Assembly: GCA_002118135.1 (NCBI GenBank)
Contig: BDIU01000314.1
Coordinates: forward strand, 1-64,000
Direction of reading: 5' to 3'
DNA: 64,000 nucleotides
DNA from: Trebouxia sp. TZW2008
Lineage: Eukaryota > Chlorophyta > Trebouxiophyceae > Trebouxiales > Trebouxiaceae
A model generated the notes under the pieces. The model was given only the letters and a program-made list of their open reading frames with translations, searched no databases and was not told where the DNA came from. The translations under genes were made by a program, and so were the position numbers. Below, piece by piece: positions 45,170-54,799 of this stretch; within the stretch, counting starts at the first letter, position 1, and each line of letters starts with the position of its first letter.

Positions 45170-46102
45170 CGACCTTGCTGTGAGCAGGCTTATCAATGGT
45201 CAGACTCAACTCGTCAGCTGAGGCATCAGACTGATTCACCCGCGAGTCATGTCAAAGGACACAAACAAGCAGGCTTATCAATAGCTAGGCTAGGCATTGA
45301 TGCAATCCAAGCATGATTACCACACAGGCATTTATTGCTTTTCATGTCTGACCTGCTTGTCAAGAATGTCAACCATATGAGTTTGCTGCAAGTAGATGCA
45401 TGCCGCATTATTACTGAATGAATGTATTTATGGCAACAGCCAATATTGGCAATTTATATCTAGCTTGATTGATTCTGAATGCTGATGTGACTTAGGATTG
45501 GTTAGATATAGTCCTGCTACTAACCTGAAGCACAGTGAAATTTCAAGTCCATACACATAGTTGGACCTGATTGCCCTACTTGCTGACGGGCGCTTTTCAG
45601 CACTCGCAACATGCCACTTAAGTCAAGTACTTGAGCCTGCACTCGTTTCTCTGACATCCACAAGACAATTGCCGACAAGAAATACTTGGATCAATGGCAG
45701 CGACTGTTGTGACTCAAGGCAGTGTCCTTGGAGAATGATCTTGGAAAGATTTAATGCAAAAGCAATCGATATCATGCTGAGTATGACCAAGAAGCCTGCA
45801 AGATTGTCTTTGATAACAAGCTTTACTTGTTAATTAGTGAATCACCTAATTGCTGAGATGCAGCGCATAGTGTAAAATATGTTGTAGTCAACACGTCATG
45901 CCCAACACACAAGTATTTTACCGTATCAATCACCGACATGAAGAGTATGGTGATCCACTGCTTCAATAACCATACTCTGAGCGGCATATGCATCAGCTTG
46001 AATGTGAATGGTGTCGTAGATACTTTTAGGCCCAAGTGATATTTGAGTCTCAGCTCTGCTTCTTCAAGTGTCTTTCGCACCTGCGGTATGCCCTGTGCAC
46101 CT
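45170..46102. other. Region with no supported gene
   Basis: Follows the amidotransferase stop. Minus-strand sequence at about 46080-46024 after a CCGCAG acceptor reads VRKTLEEAELRLKYHLGLK, which looks exon-like, but no partner exon could be joined to it. The rest shows nothing recognisable. Confidence 0.35.
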
Positions 46103-46405
46103 TCACAGCCAGTACAGCATCTCTTCAATACCAAAGGCAAGGACAACGATGCTGACGACGAATAGCGGGATGAATGGCGCATGTTGCGCAGAGAGATCGT
46201 TCTTGTGCTGAGTTGCCTTGGCAGGCTTGACTGTCTTGCTTCGTAGCCTCGCAGATAGTGATGCATGTGCGCTTTGCCTCGCGGGTCTGTTTTGAGTGCA
46301 CTCCCTGGACATGAGCCGGCTGTTGAAAGCAACATTGGCCCTCGTAGGGTCTACTGATGACACGTTCAGCCACGCAGCGGAAGCCATCAAACAATAATGC
46401 AGCAA
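46103..46405 (-). CDS. Hypothetical small protein with C-terminal membrane anchor
   Basis: A 100-residue frame. The first ~60 residues are rich in Arg, Ser and Ala (SARLRSKTVKPAKATQHKND), as in an organelle transit peptide. PFIPLFVVSIVVLAFGIEEM follows as one hydrophobic helix, ending three residues later at YWL. The layout suits a small inner-membrane or tail-anchored protein. No family recognised, and another overlapping frame is open, so it may be spurious or one exon of something larger. Confidence 0.35.
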   Translation of the reverse strand: MLHYCLMASAAWLNVSSVDPTRANVAFNSRLMSRECTQNRPARQSAHASLSARLRSKTVKPAKATQHKNDLSAQHAPFIPLFVVSIVVLAFGIEEMLYWL

Positions 46406-46832
46406 GAGAAGTTTGTGCTGCTGTCAAATTCAAGAGGCGCTGCCTGTCTGACGAGTTCGGAATCTCAGAACAGCTCATAGGACTGGATCATGATCAATCG
46501 GTTTGGAGAGTCCACAATTTTTCGCCTGCGATGCCTGCGATGCCGGATCTTTGGTTTTGCTCAAACCCTGCTGAAGGTGTGCATGAGTGCTGTTAAAAGC
46601 ATGCTGCAGCTTTTGTGAAGTGTTACAGCCCCTATCATTGAAATCCTGCTGAACTTCATCACCAGTATTATGCAGAGTGTGCATTTGTGTAAGCACTTGT
46701 GGAAGCAGTTGTGTCAGCAGTTGTGTAGTCTTAGCAGCAGTGAGTTTCATCCCATTGACATGCTGCTAGGAATTGGCGTCTGCATCACTAACATCTCATG
46801 CACTTTGCATCACAAAAGCGCTGTTTGTTGCA

Positions 46833-47713
46833 GCATGCACTGGCGCTCTCCAAAGGTCAGCTCAAGAATGTATTCTTGCTGCGGCAAGCATACTTACAGA
46901 AGCAAGCCGTAATAGAGCAGCAAGGGCAGAAGCTGCAGCATCAGATAATGTTTGCACCTCCTTCTGCTAACTTCACTACAAACAACACTGCAGAGTCACA
47001 GGCAGTGCAGCAGATGCAAGAAACCACATGTCAACTGCATGATGTGTTTCTGCAATACATTGGTGTCATCCTTGGTGGGGTGAGTCAACATTTGTCAGTT
47101 GTGCTTGCCTGATTTTCCGTCAACCTGCCAGGTTTGAATTGTGTTGTTTGCTTGCCCACTAGGATGCGCTCATGCCATTCACAATAACACATGAGACCCC
47201 TCTGAGCTGCTTAAATTAGCTGGGTGTGTGCATGCTCAATACAAATGGTTCAGGGTAGCGCCGGAGCAAACTGCTTAGAGACAGTTGATTGCCTTCAGTG
47301 TGTACCTAGCTGGGCTTGTTGAGCCTGCCTAGCATTTAGAATGAATGAAAAGAAAATGAACGCATTTATGCCGTTTCAACTTCCTCTGGCACAGATTGAC
47401 AAGCAACAGTGGGCATGTGTGTGCAAGATGTGCCTCTGCTTATCCATATGGTCAAATGCAGGTGTTCAGTGTTTGGCAGGTGGCAGTGCTCATTTTTAAC
47501 AGTTTCCCGCATGCGCCATCGACTTTAGTCAAAGTCGTTGATGCTTTGGCTGTGGAAGCTTGTGAAGGTCCTGCAGCAGTAGTGAAGGACACAGCCCTGT
47601 GTCGTGATTCTTTGCTTCCTGTGACAGACACATGGACCAACCTTGAAAATCACATCTATAAGGCCAAGATGCTGGACGTGCATGCTGGTATTGAGACAGC
47701 AGTTGCCATCTAA
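46833..47713 (+). CDS. Candidate coiled-coil (bZIP-like?) protein, partial model
   Basis: Two exon-like blocks. About 46833-47080 encodes ALALSKGQLKNVFLLRQAYL, QKQAVIEQQGQKLQHQI and Gln-rich helix-forming sequence before GTGAGT. 47462-47713, after ATGCAG, encodes VFSVWQVAVLIFNSFPHAPS to a stop. The first resembles the helix that follows the zipper in some algal bZIP proteins, but no basic region was found upstream. Function not assigned. Confidence 0.35.
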
Positions 47714-48642
47714 AAGGCTTTGCTACACTGCTTGTTACAATTCAACAGCTGGGCAGATTTTGCATCCCCTGCTCTGCTGAAGTGATGCTGCAGAGAATTT
47801 TGCCTGGGTCTGGAAGATGTGTTGGATTGCTGTCCTCAGAATTCTGAAATTTGCTTGAAGAGGACCTGCAATCTTGGTTCATTTAGTGGAAGAGGGCGCA
47901 CCAGCATTTCTGTCTAACTGTTTCCACATAGCATTATGTTTGAATACTGCAACAGTTGTCCTGGTCCACCCTCCAACTGTTGATGATGCACTGTATACAA
48001 GCAGTCTGTTTGGGTGTGTCTGTTGAGTTGATCTGTTTACTGCTCTTCTTCTGGAAGTGGTATACAAGATACATATGGTACCTCTAGGGCTCAACCTCCT
48101 GCAGGCTGCAATGATGTTTTGTTCGAGAATGCTGCAGAGGTGTGCTTCTTCAGCACAGGATATGGCTATGTCATCTCAAGTCCCCATAATGGATGTACAC
48201 TACTTGAGCGAGGCAGTGATTGCTGAAGTGTCTTGTCATGCGCACTATTAGTAGTCATATGAAATGATAGTAACTCTTTATATAATTGTGAAACAATTTT
48301 TAATTGTTAAATAATTGTTCAAATGTAACTTTCCCTCGCTGATGTATCAGTGTGACACACCATTGCCACACCTTGCAACAGCTGATGGTCAGTGGTCAGA
48401 CATGCAAATGAAGGACGTGTTGCGATTTTAAGCAGAAGAAGAACCGATACGTCGCTGGAGCAGAGCATAGCATGAGCCATGTGACACTCCCATGGTCTCG
48501 GAGCATGTGAACTGTCGTGTCTTGACAGGAATTGCGTGCTCTTTCGATGGCTTTGCTTTGCCAAACTCCGCTTCGAACGTTCCTGCAGGGCTGCTTTAGC
48601 TGGCTTGGAAGGTATACCACCTGATCGACCAGAAAAGAGAGC
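47714..48642. other. Upstream region of the cryptochrome gene, with AT-rich palindrome
   Basis: No supported gene. 48250-48325 is unusually AT-rich and contains the palindrome AACAATTTTTAATTGTT at 48292-48308. The cryptochrome promoter presumably lies within 48400-48642. Confidence 0.45.
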
Positions 48643-49268
48643 ATGAACGCGCTCCTTTTGTTCCGAAAGGTAGTCTGCGTTGACCGCTACGACCTGCTAT
48701 TTTCGTACTAGTGGTGTCGGATTGCACAGACAAACCATCATCTGCTTGCAGGGATTACGGCTGCACGACAACCCGGCCTTGCTTCACGCTGTGCAAGGCT
48801 GCCAGAACCTGTACCCCGTGTTTGTGTTTGATCCTTGGTTTGCAGGCAACGGCAAGTAAGTGCAGCAAGCATCAGACCGCAGGATTTTGCAACTCAAATT
48901 GTTTGCTCAACTGACGAGAGGCTGTGCAGGGTCGGCACAAACAGATTCAGCTTCTTGCTGGAAAGCTTAAGCGATCTGGATGCCAGCTTCAAAGCCAGAG
49001 GGTCCAGGCTCATCATTGTCCATGGCAATCCACCTGATATTGTCCCAAAACTCATCAAGGTCAGTCAAAGCCGCACAATGCGCCACTTGGCACATCAATC
49101 ACTTCTCCTGATTGCTGTGTCATTGTAAGCCACTTAGCACAACCCTGGCCTTGCTGCAAATTGTGGTGTCAACAAAAGGATAGCTGTTTTAACAAAAGCC
49201 AGATAAACACCAGGCCTGGCTGCAAATTGCTGTCTTGAGAGGGGATCTATCGTATTGTAAATAGTGAC

Positions 49269-49300
<32 letters not shown>

Positions 49301-52300
49301 NNCCCCCCCCCCCCCCCCCCACACCCCTTGTCACCCCTCCGTGCTGTTGGGTCTTGTGAATGGACGCCACGCGTGTGGACAGTACTGACAGTCACAACAA
49401 TGTGCAGGCTTGGAAGATTGGCAAGGTCTGTTTTGAAGCAGACACCGAGCCTTACTCAGTGGAGCGGGACAAGAACATGACTGCAAACATTGAAGCTGCT
49501 GGAGTGCCTTGGCATTCATTTGTCAGTCACACTCTATATGTGAGTCACTGTGAGCCACCTGCATGCAATCCAGATGACGCATGATTCACAGTATGCGCGC
49601 TGACTTTGACAAAAGATTGTGCCAACATGAGTGCAAGCATCTTGTGGTGAGATGTTGCATGCATGTAGCTTGCATTGTCACTTGCTGTCAATGCAACACG
49701 CATTGCCCATTGAGGAGTTGCTACACATGCAGCAGTGCCCAATGCATGCATGTCACTTATCCAATGGTGTCTATGATGCTCACTGTCTGTTGACACCCAT
49801 AGTGTGCTACATTGCTAATTGCTCAGCTTTGACTGATTTTGCTGTCTGGGTGCACGACTCAGGTACAGCTCAAATCATAAATGCGAAAGAGATGTATCAA
49901 CCCCTCTGCAAATCTCTATGGCCTGCAGGACACATCAAAGCTGCTGGAGCTGAACAAAGGGCAAGTGGTCACCGCTTACAGTGCGTTTCAGAGGCTAGCT
50001 CAGAAGTCAGGCCCCCCAGGCGCCCCTGTGGGCGGCCCTCCTAACGAGCTACCCCCAGTTCCTGCTGACGCCCAGCAGGCACTGAGCACTGTTGGGCTGA
50101 CTGAAGACGGCGTGCCCAGCTTGGCTGATATCGGCTACAATGATGAGCCAACTTCCCCATTCAAGGTAATCTTTGCTGCCTAAGCCATGTCTTGTTCATC
50201 CATAGGAATGTCAGGCAGCTTCACTTTGCCGCCTACGTCATGTGTTGTTCATCTCACAGGAATCAGGTTGTTTCAAGGATCCAGCTGCATGCTTGCTCAG
50301 GCCACCTATGCTTGATGCAGTGGGAAGTCTGACTTGTCCCAACTATATCCATGTTGCAAACAATGCATTTGTGCTGCCTTGCTGCGTCAGTTGCACAATA
50401 GTGACAATATTCTGGCATGTGCGATTGTCATGTGGGCGTATGCATACCTCTGTGTCAAGCAGATTTCTGGCTGTTCGGAGCCCTGAGTAAATTTAGAATC
50501 CTCACAGCATTGTAACATTATGTAGCCATGACAAAGTTATTGACATGTTTGTACCTTTGTGTAAACGTCAGCACGTGCTGACAAAGATTGTCGCGTTACT
50601 GCATCATAACACACAGAATCATGACAGCATTGTTGACATATTTGCATGTTTGTGTATATGTGCAGACAAACAGTATCGTGTCACTGCATGACAACATCAC
50701 ACAACCATGACAGCAATATTGACATATTTTTATATACGCGTGTGTGCTGACAAACAGTGTCATGTTACTGCATTGTAACATCACACAACCATGACAGCAC
50801 TATTGAGGTATTTGCATGAGTGTGTGTGTGTGTGTGTGCATAGGGAGGGGAGTCACTGGCCCTGAAGAGGCTGGAGGACCACATTAAAGACAAGGCGTGG
50901 GTGCTGCAGTTTGAGAAACCTAAAGGCAACCCTGCAGCCCTTGAGCCAGCCACCACAGTGCTCAGCCCCTATCTCAAGTTTGGCTGCCTCTCTGTTCGAG
51001 TCTTCTATAAACGCCTACAAGAGGTGAGCACCTGAATGCGTTGTCCATGCATGCTGTTTGTTTGTCTGGCTCTTCAAGAACATGTCTTCAAGAGGGGATC
51101 ATCTTACTGCTCCCAGCCCTGTAGCTCAACATCATTGTCCATGTATGTTGAAATTGTTGATTCCTCAAACTCAAGCCAGTCACCAAAGCGCTCAGCCCCT
51201 ACCTCAGATTTGGCTGCCTCTCTGTTTGTCTGAGGCTTCTACAAACGCCTTCAAGAGGTGGGTAGCACATGAACAAGTTCGCTCATCATGGCCCACAGTG
51301 CTCACCTTTGTTGTTTGTAGGATGCGTAAACTACAGACATGACAGTCCAGTGACAAAGCACAGTCAAGCCCATCATTGGGCTTATTTGCTTACAGATAGA
51401 AGCTGGCACAAATCAATACACAAAGCCGCCTGTGTCGCTGAGGGGTCAACTGCTTTGGCGCGAGTTCTTCTACTTTGTGGGTGCCAACACCCCCAACTTC
51501 GACCAGATGGAGGACAACCCTATCTGCAAACAAATACCCTGGGAGGCAAATGACGAAAAGGTTGCAGCATGGGAGGCTGGCAAAACTGGTTTTCCCTGGT
51601 GAGGTCCAATCACATGGCTTCTTGTACAAGTAGCTAAACCATTACAGTTCAAGTTATCATGGCTATTGGTGCATGCCCGCCATGCTATCATGCTTCAGCA
51701 ATGGAAAACTGAGCCCTGACTCTCCTATTTGTCCTACTGGCGTTACATCATACTTGCCGCTGACTTTTGGGTTGCTGCCTTGCAGGATTGATGCATGCAT
51801 GAGGCAGCTTGCCACTCAGGGTTGGATGCACCACCTAGCTCGCCACGCAGTAGCTTGCTTCCTCACCCGGGGAGATCTTTACTGCCCCTGGACAGCTGGC
51901 AGAGACGTCTTTGACCGATTACTCATTGATGATGACTGGAGCCTCAACAATGCCAACTGGATGTGGCTATCAGCCAGCGCGTTTTTCTACCAGTACCACA
52001 GAGTGTACAGTCCCATCACTTTTGGCAAGAAGTATGACCCAGACGGAGCCTTTGTCAGGAAATTTGTGCCTGAACTCAAGGTACAACTTTGTCGTGTTCC
52101 ACTCTTGAAGAAAATGCCCAGTCAAATCCATTTGGTGTCCAAGTCCAATCTGATGCCTGAGTCGGTGTTGCCAGCTCTGACAGAAGCAAACGCATGCACT
52201 GAAATTCTTCTGACTGCATGTTTAGCTACTCAAGCCTATGCAGAGCATGAGCAGGTCTGGGAACTGTTGTCATTAGAAGTGCAAAGGTATGATGCAGTAG

Positions 52301-53555
52301 CATGTTTGACAAGAACGTGAATGGCAACACAGGGACATCGCGCCTGCTTGCTGAGGGAACATGGGCACAGCTGTAACTTAAGCATTAGCAGTCAGGTGCT
52401 TGTACTCTCTGCAGGACTTTCCAGCCAGGTGGATTTATGAACCCTGGAAGGCACCCATAGCCGACCAGAAGCAGGCCAATTGCAGGATAGGTGTTGACTA
52501 CCCTAAACCCATGGTCGACCATGCTAGTGTCAGCAGCGCCAATGTGGAGAAGCTGAAGACTGCATATGCCCATCAGGACTCTCCAGACAACAAGATCAAG
52601 ACCCCGCCACATGCCTCTGGGGGTACCAGGGGGGGTGGGGGTGCGACCCCAAGCCACTGGCATGGGGGTCAGAGACCGCACCCTGTAGGTATGCTTGTCC
52701 CCACCTGCAGTATACGGCTTGTCAGCGACAAATCAGTGTCAGTATTCAGATGCATATGCAGCCTTACAGTACTTTGTGCGTCTTATGTGGGGTGAGCATG
52801 TTATCTTGATGACATGCGGATTAGGGTTTCTTGTGTCTTATTGCTGCGTGAGCATGGCACAGTATAGGCGCAAATATTGCTCATTCGAGCATTGTAACCA
52901 TCAGGCCGACTGTATATGCTGGTGCTGCAAACACCAGTTTGCACCTCCTAAAGCAATCGTGCAGCTGACTGCATATTTTGACTCTGCAGAGGCTCACCAA
53001 AGCGCAAAGGCTACGGCAGACTCGCCCAGTCAGCCGCGCCAACCCGCTGGGTCTACAGATAAGGAGCCTAAGTCTGGTTTTGGTGATGTGACCATGCCAG
53101 CAAGCACAGATGAGTCACCTCAGCAGGGGGCAGGTAACAGCGGGGCAGGGCAGGACGATCATGGGGCTGTTGCACATGGTGCTCACGAGGACAGGGCTGA
53201 GCCTGAGGCCACACTGCCAGGTGGCACAGCTACAGGGGGTTCTGGACCGGATTCCGGCACCAAGAAGAAGAGTGTTGGAAAAGGGAGAGCAGCGCCTAGC
53301 CCTGGAAGCAAGCAGCATGATGCCACAGGGGGCTCTGCATCAAAGTCAGGCAAGAAGAGGAGCAGCAGCGATGACTTGCAGCCAGCATCGCCTGACAAGA
53401 AGCAGAAGAAGCTTGACTTCAGTGGTGCTGGTGCTCAGAAGCAACATGCTGAGAACAAGAGTCCTGCCAAGGGTCAACTGTCACCTGAGAAACCAACCAG
53501 GACCACGCCAAAAAGGCAGTGCAAGCTCAAGCTTACGCCTGTGCAGTCTGAATGA
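48643..53555 (+). CDS. Animal-like cryptochrome / (6-4) photolyase (11 exons)
   Basis: FAD flavoprotein of the (6-4) photolyase/animal cryptochrome branch: repairs (6-4) photoproducts and/or senses light. Exons: 48643-48669, 48752-48855, 48930-49059, 49408-49539, 49929-50165, 50844-51023, 51396-51598, 51786-52080, 52415-52688, 52711-52791, 52990-53555; 2229 nt, 742 aa, all in phase. MNALLLFRK joins [14 protein letters not shown] across intron 1. Then [95 protein letters not shown] with the His-x3-His of repair enzymes, [13 protein letters not shown] and [12 protein letters not shown]. After the core come a Gly-rich segment, a small exon (52711-52791) of doubtful use, and a ~190-residue Lys/Ser/Pro/Gly-rich tail with SGKKRSS and PDKKQKK, a likely bipartite nuclear signal. 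Resembles Chlamydomonas aCRY, which combines both roles. Confidence 0.93.
49135..49260 (+). repeat. Two-copy intronic repeat in cryptochrome intron 3
   Basis: CCTGGCCTTGCTGCAAATTG at 49143 and GGCCTGGCTGCAAATTGCTG at 49212, about 70 bp apart with similar flanks. Confidence 0.7.
49274..49320. other. Poly-C run with two undetermined bases
   Basis: 27 C, then NN at 49301-49302, then 18 C, inside cryptochrome intron 3. The NN is probably a collapsed sequencing gap, so the true length here is unknown. Confidence 0.95.
50480..50843 (+). repeat. ~95-bp tandem repeat ending at cryptochrome exon 6 acceptor
   Basis: About four units containing ACCATGACAGCA, TTGACATATTTGCATG, a TG/TA-rich stretch and GACAAACAGTGTCRTGTTACTGCAT. 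The last unit ends in a TG dinucleotide run at the acceptor TAG at 50841. Confidence 0.85.
51165..51265 (+). repeat. Echo of cryptochrome exon 6 end (donor side)
   Basis: GCGCTCAGCCCCTACCTCAGATTTGGCTGCCTCTCTG to CTTCAAGAGGTGGGT repeats GTGCTCAGCCCCTATCTCAA to CTACAAGAGGTGAGC at 50958-51028. An inserted TTTG breaks the frame. Confidence 0.9.
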
Positions 53556-54018
53556 CCAATGTCCCATTGACATATACCATCTACAGCTTGACTAACTGCT
53601 GAGGTTTTCGGTGTTGAATGTGTTGTTGTTGGGGTCGTTCTTTTCTGATGTATCAGGATGTATCAGGATAAGTTTGAGTGTATGACGCTGGGCTGAGGTG
53701 TTTGGTGTGGTCCTGTTTGAATTTGCAGACGTGCATGTATTGTGGCTCGTCATGGGACGCTATCAGTATCATCAATGCAGTCTTTCTGTTTTGTACAAAG
53801 CTGAGGCGAGTAGCGACATATAGGGAACTGAAATTTCGTGTTACACTGAATTCAAATTCACCGAATCAATGTCAGGTAAGTCCAGCTTGGGTCAAAGGTT
53901 TCAGATGAACACAACAGTCTGTTGAGTGTGTCAAATTTGATATGCTCTGTGCTAGACATTTCTCTTTTACAATTGCCTGCTTATCGTCCCCTTTCAGTCG
54001 TGAACACCTGCAGTTGAT
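53556..54018. other. Convergent region 3' of cryptochrome
   Basis: Presumably the 3' UTRs of the cryptochrome and of the minus-strand gene. No gene or clear repeat recognised. Confidence 0.5.
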
Positions 54019-54335
54019 CTAGATCTTGAGCCTATTCCAATCTTCAGCAATGGCAAGCTCTTTCAAGCCATCATCAACGGCTGTGAGGCAAATTTTACCA
54101 TCTTCCACATTAACGGTCAGCTTTGCACAATGGGTGCTTCCAAGATCTTCTGCCTTTGCATGAGCCCAGAATGACGCTTGCAAGCACGATGCGGGCATGA
54201 GTGCATGCTGCTCCACAATGATGCATTTGGCATCATCACTGTGCCACAAAGTACTGAAAATATCCTTCTGGTCAGTCGCAAATTTTGGCGCTTCTCTGCG
54301 ATTCGATAGCTCAAAGAGCAGTTGTGCTGACTTAT
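54019..54335 (-). CDS. Unidentified protein, exon open to its stop codon
   Basis: Read 54335 to 54019 this frame is open for about 105 codons, well beyond its first internal ATG at 54249. It reads HKSAQLLFELSNRREAPKF, IFSTLWHSDDAKCIIVEQHA, ASFWAHAKAEDLGSTHCAKL, VNVEDGKICLTAVDDGL and KELAIAEDWNRLKI, a composition and hydrophobic pattern typical of real globular protein. An in-frame stop and a possible CTGAG acceptor lie just upstream, so it is probably a last exon. The 5' exon was not found. No family recognised. Confidence 0.5.
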
Positions 54336-54799
54336 GTAATGGCGCAGCAGGCTCAGCAGGATATCAAAGGGCACCTTGTTGGCGTTTCAGCAAGCGTTAT
54401 CAGCATTTATAAGCGACACATGGTCTGCAAGTTGAGCACGTGAAATCGTTTTTGACAGAATTTTAGGGCAATGCCGCGACCATTGCGTGGCCCCTTGCTC
54501 TCGCGCGATCAGCACGGCAGAACGCGCGTGTTGCGTTTCACCCTGACAAAGCTAACGTTTCGTTGACGCAGCGTGCTGCCAGCCGCAGGCTGTCCGACTT
54601 GACAGGCCGGGCGGCTCTTGATCAGTACCTGTAGGAGGTTGTAGCTCTGAGCGTATCCGCTTTACAACCTCCTGTTGGTGCCTGTACTTTCCTTGCTTGA
54701 CCGCAAGCGGGTTCGTTCAGTTTGTGCTTCACTGTATCTTGCAAGGCAGCAGCGCAGTTTATCGTCAGCCGGCGGTCATCAGTCTAACCTTCGACGAGC
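54336..54799. promoter_or_regulatory. Divergent promoter region of the kinase-like gene
   Basis: Lies between the minus-strand exon and the start at 54800. 54480-54560 is GC-rich. GGTTGTAGCTCTGAG at 54637 and TTACAACCTCCTGTTGG nearby form an inverted pair (AGGAGGTTGTA / TACAACCTCCT at about 54632-54672), a likely stem. No gene recognised. Confidence 0.45.

Noticed and set aside
45823..46335. A 170-residue minus-strand frame
   Set aside because: It overlaps the small membrane-protein candidate in another frame. Only a short part (VRKTLEEAELRLKYH) looks protein-like, and no complete gene could be built.
49134..49480. Poly-Gly/poly-Pro frames around the C run
   Set aside because: They translate a homopolymer that contains undetermined bases within a cryptochrome intron.
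52695..53555. A separate gene starting [14 protein letters not shown]
   Set aside because: The basic tail joins in phase to the cryptochrome through CTGCAG acceptors. The part in between reads through an intron, so I treat it as cryptochrome exons 10-11.
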